DNA of 8,383 nt from assembly GCA_002323535.1 (NCBI GenBank), contig DCQT01000103.1, forward strand, positions 1-8,383. Direction: 5' to 3'. Made by a program: the position numbers and the translations under genes. This DNA is from Bacteriovoracaceae bacterium UBA1511 (GTDB taxonomy: Bacteria > Bdellovibrionota > Bacteriovoracia > Bacteriovoracales > Bacteriovoracaceae). The notes under the pieces were generated by a model. That model was not told the origin of the DNA, made no database searches, and saw only the letters and a program-made list of their open reading frames with translations. Of this stretch, positions 1 through 6,065 are shown one piece after another; positions within the stretch are counted from its first letter, which is position 1, and every line of letters starts with the position of its first letter.

Positions 1-2
1 AA

Positions 3-113
3 GTCTCAAAAAACCTTATCGACGGAGCAGAGGCAAAAGGGATTATCTCAAACAGAAAAAAAGTGGTCATCGATGAGGATGACGATAGTTTGTACTTTTG
101 GAACTTTGATTAG
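3..113 (+). CDS. 3' end of an unidentified plus-strand gene (partial)
   Basis: An open frame enters from the left edge (codons begin at base 3) and ends with TAG at 111-113, giving 36 residues. The translated tail is protein-like: a mixed stretch, then a Lys/Val patch, an acidic run (DEDDD) and an aromatic end (LYFWNFD). A second plus-strand frame is also open here, to 118-120, but its translation looks less natural. The mirror frame on the minus strand has an ATG at 70 but no ribosome binding site. The gene would converge on the minus-strand secreted-protein gene; the two stop codons share bases 111-112. I do not recognise the family from this tail, and the reading is short enough that it could be chance. 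Confidence 0.5.
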   Translation, partial: VSKNLIDGAEAKGIISNRKKVVIDEDDDSLYFWNFD

Positions 114-1786
114 TTTATGATCTCTAAGGACTTTTTCCCCGCTTTTCCTGGAATAAAATTTATTTCCTCTCCTAAGGTTGTCTTGTAGGTGTTTGGCCTT
201 GTCATTTGAAGGTCAAGATGTAGGTTATTAGTTAAAACCTGACTGATAAAAGAATTAAAACTTAATTCACTAGATTCGCGAACTTCCAACAGGCCATAGT
301 TATCCGCTTTGAACCAACACTTTGCTCCCTGACAAGGTTTCACAAGTTCAGCAACCAACACATTGGCCGTTTTTCCACATTCACTGGATGAGAGGTCATA
401 GAATTTAAAGCCTCCAAAGGAAAAGGCACACTTGGGTGGTAATTTTTTGGGGCGTGCATAGTTTATTCCACAAGCAAAATTTTTATATACGCAGGTGTTT
501 TTTCTTGAGAGACGAAACTTATGCCCTTTGAATCTAAAGTGGTCACTAATTTTAATTTTTGGAGCTTGCCTTAGAAGAAGAGTTGTCGTTCTTGCCCATC
601 CATCATTTTGTTTAGTGCCTCCATCAAGTCTATTAACGTGTCTTCCTCCGGCACTTAAAGTGAAAGATTTAGAGTTGTAATAAATTTCGGGTGTTTGATG
701 GTTGTATTTAGTAAATTTAGGAAGCCAATCAGTGCTGAAGAACTTGTGAAGAATTCTTTCATTGATTTTGAAATCCGCAACGGCAGTAATTAGCATAAAG
801 TTTTTTCCATATTTCACGTAGGGGATGTTATCAATTTTTGTATAAAAATCTGTGATGCCAGTCAGGTACGCGTGCCTGGCCACTTCTCCATCACCGACAA
901 TTAGATCATCTTTTGTTTCATAAACTATTTGTCTTCTAAAAGGAACATTTCTTATCATTCCCGCACTTTGAGTAAGATAAATTTCCGTTAGGTGATCAAG
1001 TATATCTTGAGCAGCAGCTTTAACCTCAAGGTTTTTTGAAAAACCTGCGAGATTTGTTATAGGCATGAGCGCGTAGCCTTGATAAGGTCTCGAATTGTAT
1101 TCATCGAAGTGTTCTTCTTTTATTTTTTTTAGATGATCCACCCACCATTGATGAAAACCATTGAGGTCATTATCAATCTCTCGGGGAACAGGTTTGTTAC
1201 GTTGGCGGTAAAAATCAGCGCGAAGATCATTCGTTAAATACCTGGCACTTTCTGTCATAAGGATATGATTCTCTGTATCTGTTATTTTTCCACAAATACC
1301 AAGTCTAAATTTTTTATAATGTTTATCCCCAGCAGTGTTTAAAAGTTGAAAGATTAATTTCTCATAAGCCTTGGGAGGTAGATAATTTTTATCCTTAGAT
1401 AAAAAAGCAAGTGGAACGAGATAAGTTAATGCAAAGTCCCAGTCTCCCTCTCGTTCACAAAGGTAAGGAATCGCGACAAAGTTTGTGCCAACCTTTCCAT
1501 ATGGTTTGAATTCTGAGGATAATATTTTTTTTCCAATCATCTCACCATCAACTTGATGGTAAGCCCTTGCAATGGCGGGGAGTGAAAAATACTTTTGGGT
1601 ATTAATCTTGAGTGTATCTCCAACAGGTTGTTTAAAAAAATAATTGATAACGGACAATTTTCTTTTTTCAAAAGTATCAATTGAATTTTGAATTGTTGTT
1701 GCAGAGGGAATATCTTTAAATAATTGAGCGTTAGTATTAACACTTATAAAAACTAGAAAAATGTAAGTGATCGCACGCAAACTCAT
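110..1786 (-). CDS. Secreted protein of unknown function, possibly helical-toroid type
   Basis: This is a 558-residue protein with a classic Sec signal peptide: basic start, hydrophobic core at residues 7-16, and a likely signal peptidase I cut after NTNA at residue 20. No lipobox is present, so the mature protein should be periplasmic or exported. It contains eight cysteines (110, 165, 432, 439, 453, 470, 485, 490), six of them in the last 130 residues, consistent with disulfides in an oxidising compartment. Residues 60-350 look mainly helical and carry TENHILM (171-177) and EYNSRPY (229-235), patterns that recall secreted (alpha/alpha) toroid enzymes such as the heparinase/alginate-lyase group. 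Residues 370-558 look strand-rich. That fold suggestion is a weak inference and no substrate can be named. The ATG at 1786 is supported by AAAGGA five bases upstream. The gene lies 93 bp downstream of the methyltransferase gene and may have its own promoter. Confidence 0.9.
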   Translation of the reverse strand: MSLRAITYIFLVFISVNTNAQLFKDIPSATTIQNSIDTFEKRKLSVINYFFKQPVGDTLKINTQKYFSLPAIARAYHQVDGEMIGKKILSSEFKPYGKVGTNFVAIPYLCEREGDWDFALTYLVPLAFLSKDKNYLPPKAYEKLIFQLLNTAGDKHYKKFRLGICGKITDTENHILMTESARYLTNDLRADFYRQRNKPVPREIDNDLNGFHQWWVDHLKKIKEEHFDEYNSRPYQGYALMPITNLAGFSKNLEVKAAAQDILDHLTEIYLTQSAGMIRNVPFRRQIVYETKDDLIVGDGEVARHAYLTGITDFYTKIDNIPYVKYGKNFMLITAVADFKINERILHKFFSTDWLPKFTKYNHQTPEIYYNSKSFTLSAGGRHVNRLDGGTKQNDGWARTTTLLLRQAPKIKISDHFRFKGHKFRLSRKNTCVYKNFACGINYARPKKLPPKCAFSFGGFKFYDLSSSECGKTANVLVAELVKPCQGAKCWFKADNYGLLEVRESSELSFNSFISQVLTNNLHLDLQMTRPNTYKTTLGEEINFIPGKAGKKSLEIIN

Positions 1787-1791
1787 AGAAG

Positions 1792-1797
1792 TCCTTT
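1792..1797 (-). promoter_or_regulatory. Ribosome binding site of the secreted-protein gene
   Basis: On the minus strand AAAGGA lies five bases before the ATG at 1786. It is a good Shine-Dalgarno match and fixes this start, which also puts the signal peptide exactly at the N-terminus. Confidence 0.7.
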
Positions 1798-1816
1798 CAG
1801 TAATTTTGCTGAGCTA

Positions 1817-1822
1817 ATTGTA
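1817..1822 (-). promoter_or_regulatory. Possible -10 element upstream of the secreted-protein gene
   Basis: TACAAT on the minus strand differs from TATAAT at one base and lies 30 bases before the ATG, leaving room for a short leader with the ribosome binding site. At 16-18 bp upstream there is only a T-rich stretch with about three matches to TTGACA, so the -35 is poor. AT-rich spacers give such matches by chance. Read-through from the upstream operon is an equally good explanation for expression. Confidence 0.3.
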
Positions 1823-1879
1823 CGTAAAAATATTCTAAAGAGAAAATTTTAGATAATTTTTTTTTGGTGGTTGAGGTTT

Positions 1880-3031
1880 TTACTCGGTTGGTTTTAAAAC
1901 CCCTAAAACTTCAAAGTGGTAAGTGCTTGGAAATAGGTCTAGTAGGTGAATTTCCTTGAGAACATAATTGTTTCTAATTGTTTTTATGTCACGGAAGAAT
2001 GTTTGTGGATTACAAGAAACATAGACAAAACCACTGATTGTTTTAGAAGTTTCTGGGAGGAAGTCTTTTAAATTTTTTAGCCCACTTCTGGGTGGATCTA
2101 AAATAACAAAAGTATCCTCTTTATAATGATCTTTTACAAAATCAGGAGCTTTATTTGAATAAAGATTACTCTTCACAAATCGTTGATGGCCGTCCCATTC
2201 GACGAGTAAACCTTCTTGATGATTGTCTATGACAATACAAGGGGTCGGTGAAAGTCGCTTTGAAAGATTGCCACTACCTCCAAAAAGATCGAGAACTTGT
2301 TTATGTTCAGTGTATTTAAATATCTCAAATACAAGCTTTTGAAGGTGGGTATTCATTTGCCGATGCACCTGAGTGAAACCTCCATGAGCGTAAGGGCCAT
2401 TAAAGACTAAATTTACCTCTCCTTGTGAATTAATAATTAATTCAACATGACCCTTTTTGGGGGACGATCTTGGCACTAAACTAAGCCAGTGGTTGTCTTT
2501 ATAGATTTCTTTTAATTTTTCTTCTAACTTGGGCATTAGAATTTTGCAGTCAGGGACGGGAGTAATTTTTCTTTTATCAAATCCAATGAATCCAATGAGT
2601 TTGGTGTTTAAGTCATAGTGAAGCTGAATCCTATTTCTGTAACCAAGGCGTTTAGAGCTTGAGTGAACATGAATTTCAGTGGTAGGCCCACCTTTGGTAT
2701 TCTTATTATATTGTTGTAGCATTCGCTCTAACGACTTCTCTTTAAAAGTTAATTCATTTTCATAACTTGTATGAAGAAAATGGCAACCGTTACATGAAAA
2801 AAAGTGAGGGCATTCTGGAGTTACTCTTTTACTAGAGTGTTCTTGAAGGTTTGACTCTTGTTCCAAGTGCCCAAAGTAAATATTTTTTTTAAATCTATCT
2901 ACGTTGGCCACTCCCTTTTCCGAGGGGAGAGTTCCTGAGATAAAATAAATATCCTCTTCGTCTTTGAAAACTCCTTGTCCGAGGGGATCAATATGTTCAA
3001 TTTCAAATTTAATAGATGTTTTTTTTGTCAT
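1880..3031 (-). CDS. rlmD: 23S rRNA (uracil-C5)-methyltransferase, RlmD/RumA type
   Basis: This cytosolic enzyme of the TrmA/RumA family moves a methyl group from S-adenosylmethionine to C5 of a uridine in RNA; the E. coli RlmD target is U1939 of 23S rRNA. Residues 4-58 form an N-terminal TRAM-like RNA-binding domain. Four cysteines, C74, C80, C83 (CX5CX2C) and C162, match the [4Fe-4S] ligands of RumA. The substrate-side FTQV motif is at 219-222, with Q221. The SAM-binding loop is DLFGGSGN (248-255), followed by DPPRSG (312-317), the nucleophile C340 in SCNP, and the catalytic base E374 in FPSTYHFE. All key residues are therefore present. At 383 residues it is shorter than E. coli RlmD (433). 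TRAM plus Fe-S argues for RlmD over RlmC, but a dual-target RlmCD role or another uridine cannot be excluded. GAAGG four bases before the ATG supports this start. It begins 11 bp after the histidine-rich gene, so it is probably cotranscribed. Confidence 0.95.
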   Translation of the reverse strand: MTKKTSIKFEIEHIDPLGQGVFKDEEDIYFISGTLPSEKGVANVDRFKKNIYFGHLEQESNLQEHSSKRVTPECPHFFSCNGCHFLHTSYENELTFKEKSLERMLQQYNKNTKGGPTTEIHVHSSSKRLGYRNRIQLHYDLNTKLIGFIGFDKRKITPVPDCKILMPKLEEKLKEIYKDNHWLSLVPRSSPKKGHVELIINSQGEVNLVFNGPYAHGGFTQVHRQMNTHLQKLVFEIFKYTEHKQVLDLFGGSGNLSKRLSPTPCIVIDNHQEGLLVEWDGHQRFVKSNLYSNKAPDFVKDHYKEDTFVILDPPRSGLKNLKDFLPETSKTISGFVYVSCNPQTFFRDIKTIRNNYVLKEIHLLDLFPSTYHFEVLGVLKPTE

Positions 3032-3042
3032 TTAACCTTCAA

Positions 3043-3576
3043 CTAGGGATTAACTTTCATTCCAGTAGGGGAAAACCGCGGTAGCTTGGCGTTCTCATTT
3101 ATGGTGAAGCCTTGATTAACGATCAATTTACCTGTTTTTTTGTCTACTATAGCTTCAAAGCTTTGGGCAAGTGCGTTTTTATCACGTGTTCGAACTAAGA
3201 GAATCAATTTGGTAGTAAGCTCCTTTTTAACTTCAATCTCATGTTCAATATCCGAGGACAGAAATTTAAGGTAGCGTTTTTGGTAGAAGTTTATTTGATT
3301 TTTGTACTTTTTCGTTAAAGGGTCTGCTTCGTCCTTAACTAACTTTGATTCACCATGAGATTTTTTTTTCATGTCATGATGATTGTGGTGATCATGATGG
3401 CCATGACTATGGTGATTTTTAAATTCCTTCTTTTTTTTGTCTACGTTGCTATGGCCTTTGCTTGGGAGGTGTTTACTGGTAATATTTTTGTCATTACTTT
3501 TTTTAAAAAAGTAAAGCAGGCCAAAGGCCATGGAGATGAAGAATACAAAAACAATTTTTTTGTTATTTTTTTTCAT
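3043..3576 (-). CDS. Small membrane-anchored histidine-rich protein, unknown function
   Basis: I do not recognise this family. Counting from the ATG at 3576 (177 residues), it has a Lys-rich start, one hydrophobic segment at about residues 8-23 (a membrane anchor or uncleaved signal), then a Lys-rich linker. A striking His cluster follows at about 55-67, with nine histidines in thirteen residues, plus flanking His. A charged, mostly helical C-terminal half ends in a Pro/Gly-rich tail. Positive charges before the hydrophobic segment suggest the His cluster faces the periplasm, where it could bind Zn, Ni, Cu or Co; metal binding is inference. An in-frame TTG lies one codon further upstream (3579), but the ATG overlaps the preceding stop as TGATG, the usual coupling arrangement, with GGTGG just upstream, so I prefer the ATG. 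The peptidase gene before it and rlmD 11 bp after it indicate one operon. An A9 run sits inside the gene. Confidence 0.85.
   Translation of the reverse strand: MKKNNKKIVFVFFISMAFGLLYFFKKSNDKNITSKHLPSKGHSNVDKKKKEFKNHHSHGHHDHHNHHDMKKKSHGESKLVKDEADPLTKKYKNQINFYQKRYLKFLSSDIEHEIEVKKELTTKLILLVRTRDKNALAQSFEAIVDKKTGKLIVNQGFTINENAKLPRFSPTGMKVNP
3361..3369 (-). repeat. Homopolymer A9 tract inside the histidine-rich gene
   Basis: Nine consecutive A on the coding strand encode three lysines immediately after the His cluster and the ATG-encoded methionine. Runs of this length can slip during replication or transcription. A one-base change here would cut the C-terminal half off while keeping the membrane anchor and His cluster. 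Other long A runs in the same gene (A8 at 3566-3573, A7 at 3555-3561) show that lysine/asparagine-rich, AT-rich coding alone could explain it. Confidence 0.6.
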
Positions 3577-6065
3577 CAATCCACCACGGTAAATTCAAAG
3601 CCTAGAATTTTAAACGGTTTTTCTCCTGAGAATTCATAATCAAGATAATCATCCCCATTGTACTCATTCTCATTAAACCAACAGTCTTTGCAGTTGGTAA
3701 ACCTTGCTCGCGCCCGGCAATAAAATTTTGTTCCCGGCGTAATATTTTTGTTTACTTCGAGTAAAAACAAGTTGTGAATGCCAAAGGTTGGGTTTCCATT
3801 AATATCTAATAGAGTTTCTGCCCAAGTTGAATTTGGATCAACTTTTGAGTGCCAAGATGAATCCGCGCCCGGTATAACTCTAATGATACAATCATTTGTA
3901 TCACTACCTCCTCCTAGGCACGCACTTGATTCAAGTCCTATGTGATCCGCATACTCTTTTTGGGATCCCCAGTAGGTGGCGTTACCCTCTGTGATTTGAA
4001 TAAAACAAATGGGTGAGAGTGTCTCATCTTTTGGTGATGGTTCACTTGTGCTCAAGATATTTAGGCCGTGATCTTTTGTCACATGGTTACAATTTCCACG
4101 GACACTACTCGTTTCATCAAAACCGACGCCTCCTTCAAATTCTGTTGGCCAATTATCTGATAAAGTGCCACAGGGCTTTAGGTAGTTATTTTCTAATTTA
4201 CCGTGATCCCAATCACTGGCCAAAACTTGAAGACCTCCAAGAGTAGTGTTGGAGTCGTTATAGACATTTAATGAGATACCAACAACCTCTCCTGGCGAGA
4301 CGAAACCATTTCCATTATTATATTTTAAGTCTGGGTCTGTGTGCTCTGATAACGCACCAATTCGTCCACTACTTAAAAGAGCATCGACAATTTGTCTTAT
4401 GTCATTTCCTTTATCGAAAATAAAATAATTTACCTTTCCCTCTCTCGAGTCTACTTTGAGGAGATCTTTTGAAACCATAATACTTTTTAATCGATTTTGT
4501 TTATCAACAATATTATTCGTTATTGCTCCAGTGCTTCCGTCGTGGCCTTTTGAGTAATGATTTCCGTCTTCGTTATAGTTATCAAAAAGAAGTAAACCAT
4601 AACTATCTAAGAGTTTTTCTAATCTATCTTTTGAGTACTCACCACCGTCACATCTTTTACTACCTGGCCTAGAGTAATTCGCAATGAAAAATCGAGAGAA
4701 GGCCTGAAACAACCTCTTGAAGTTGACTGGCCTTACCTTCGAAAACCACTCGAGTGAGATAGGATATCCATCAGCATTATTATTTTTTAAGTGATTTACA
4801 GAGCCCTCATCATAAAAGTCATTTCCTGTCGTGGATAGGTCTCCTAGGTAAGAATATGTTTCAGAGAGAAGGTTTATTAAATCGTTACCTGCAACGTCTT
4901 TATCAATTTTGCAAAATTCTTCCATATCTTTTTTTAGTGCAACTAAAAAATGACTAGCGATCATTCCTCCAAAGTGAACGTCTTCAATCACTTCTGATGG
5001 TGTATCAGGCATATAAGTCAAAAATTGAGGGTAGGCGAGTCTATCCTCTTCATTTGTTGATATTCCTGTGGCGTGCTTAGAATTATCCTCACTTACTGGA
5101 CGAGAACCACCCTCGCCGGTCAGGGCACTTGAATTAAAAATATAGTCAAAGGCTTCATCGCGATGGTTTGTTGCATGCCCATAGTAATCAGCAACTCCCT
5201 CGTTTATCGCTCCATTTTCATCATAAAAGAAATAGCCAATATCGCTTCGGTAAGGAAAGTCTGTTGTCTTTGCTATTGTACGCATATTTAATTGAATTTG
5301 AGAAAAGGTATGCCCAAGTTCATGGATAATAACACTAGGATCGTGAGCTACTTTTACCTCTGGATATAAAGAGCTAAAACCAAGGCAGACGCTAAAGTCG
5401 GCGATACTAAAACTGGCATTGTCTGGTTGAGGACAATTAGCATAAGTTTTTAATTTTGTTCCCTGGTAAAAATGAGCGCCAGTCTCATATAAATTTGCCG
5501 GTAGGGCGGTCGCAAAATTAAGTGACGGGTCAATAGATGGTTGGGCGACGGTATTAAAGTAGGTCAATAATTTTTGATGGTAGTTATTGATAAGTTTTTT
5601 TTGATGATAAAAAGCATTTACTTGAGCAAACTCATTACTGTTGGCATCAAAGCCCCAACGGCGCTCAACACTTGCTAAAGGGGTGGAGTTTATATCTGCT
5701 TTAACCTCATGGCACAACGTGATTTCTCCTACGCCAGAGCTATTACCCGCACATGATTCCTGGAGAATGGGGTTTTCTGTAATGACTAAAGGATCGCTTA
5801 AAAGAAAATTTAAATTAGGGGCAGATGTTAGTGGAAATGTAAGAAAACTTGGGGCAAGCCCGAAAGGGGAGTCGAGAAGTACACGTCCAGTGTTAGGGTC
5901 AGGAAGAGTTGCTGGCCCATTTTTTATCGCTTGGGTTTCGTCCCTGCTGCCATCTCTTTCTTCCGCTCCAATACCAACCACCTCAAAAGGATTCGTGTTT
6001 TCCATACATGAGGAAAAGCATGCAACTAGTGCAAAGGCAATGGAGATTTTTTTAAATTCCACCAC
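3576..6065 (-). CDS. Putative lipoprotein zinc metallopeptidase, gluzincin type
   Basis: This is an 829-residue envelope protein. The N-terminus is a lipoprotein signal with lipobox LVAC (C16 as lipidated cysteine; FSSC at C20 is a weaker alternative). After a low-complexity linker comes a catalytic region: HELGH at 248-252 (H248 and H252 as zinc ligands, E249 as base), then NEGVADYYG at 288-296 with E289 as probable third ligand, the gluzincin arrangement. EDVHFGG at 361-367 resembles the thermolysin/fungalysin segment carrying the transition-state histidine, here H364. The spacing from H252 to E289 is 37 residues, wider than about 20 in thermolysin, and 829 residues is long for the catalytic core alone. 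Residues 585-829 look strand-rich and Cys-rich, suggesting an Ig-like accessory domain. Substrate unknown. The start is a GTG at 6065, seven bases after a GGAGGA; a second GTG follows directly. It overlaps the preceding gene by 14 bp and couples to the next by TGATG. Confidence 0.9.
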   Translation of the reverse strand: MVEFKKISIAFALVACFSSCMENTNPFEVVGIGAEERDGSRDETQAIKNGPATLPDPNTGRVLLDSPFGLAPSFLTFPLTSAPNLNFLLSDPLVITENPILQESCAGNSSGVGEITLCHEVKADINSTPLASVERRWGFDANSNEFAQVNAFYHQKKLINNYHQKLLTYFNTVAQPSIDPSLNFATALPANLYETGAHFYQGTKLKTYANCPQPDNASFSIADFSVCLGFSSLYPEVKVAHDPSVIIHELGHTFSQIQLNMRTIAKTTDFPYRSDIGYFFYDENGAINEGVADYYGHATNHRDEAFDYIFNSSALTGEGGSRPVSEDNSKHATGISTNEEDRLAYPQFLTYMPDTPSEVIEDVHFGGMIASHFLVALKKDMEEFCKIDKDVAGNDLINLLSETYSYLGDLSTTGNDFYDEGSVNHLKNNNADGYPISLEWFSKVRPVNFKRLFQAFSRFFIANYSRPGSKRCDGGEYSKDRLEKLLDSYGLLLFDNYNEDGNHYSKGHDGSTGAITNNIVDKQNRLKSIMVSKDLLKVDSREGKVNYFIFDKGNDIRQIVDALLSSGRIGALSEHTDPDLKYNNGNGFVSPGEVVGISLNVYNDSNTTLGGLQVLASDWDHGKLENNYLKPCGTLSDNWPTEFEGGVGFDETSSVRGNCNHVTKDHGLNILSTSEPSPKDETLSPICFIQITEGNATYWGSQKEYADHIGLESSACLGGGSDTNDCIIRVIPGADSSWHSKVDPNSTWAETLLDINGNPTFGIHNLFLLEVNKNITPGTKFYCRARARFTNCKDCWFNENEYNGDDYLDYEFSGEKPFKILGFEFTVVD

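Noticed and set aside
67..76. Ten-base palindrome TCATCGATGA near the left edge
   Set aside because: It is short, lies within the probable plus-strand coding tail, and has no loop or T-run to make it a terminator or a second half-site to make it an operator.
1834..1853. Inverted repeat TCTAAA...TTTAGA with T-runs on both sides, between rlmD and the secreted-protein gene
   Set aside because: The stem is six base pairs with a single G-C pair and an eight-base loop, too weak for an intrinsic terminator and expected by chance in an AT-rich spacer.
3577..3579. TTG as the start of the His-rich gene
   Set aside because: The ATG one codon later overlaps the upstream TGA in a typical coupling arrangement and is the stronger start codon.
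3355..3639. Plus-strand open frame with Met/Val/Ile-rich translation resembling a membrane protein
   Set aside because: It is the mirror of the His-rich gene: His codons (CAT/CAC) read backward as Met and Val, and Lys codons as Phe, which creates false hydrophobicity.
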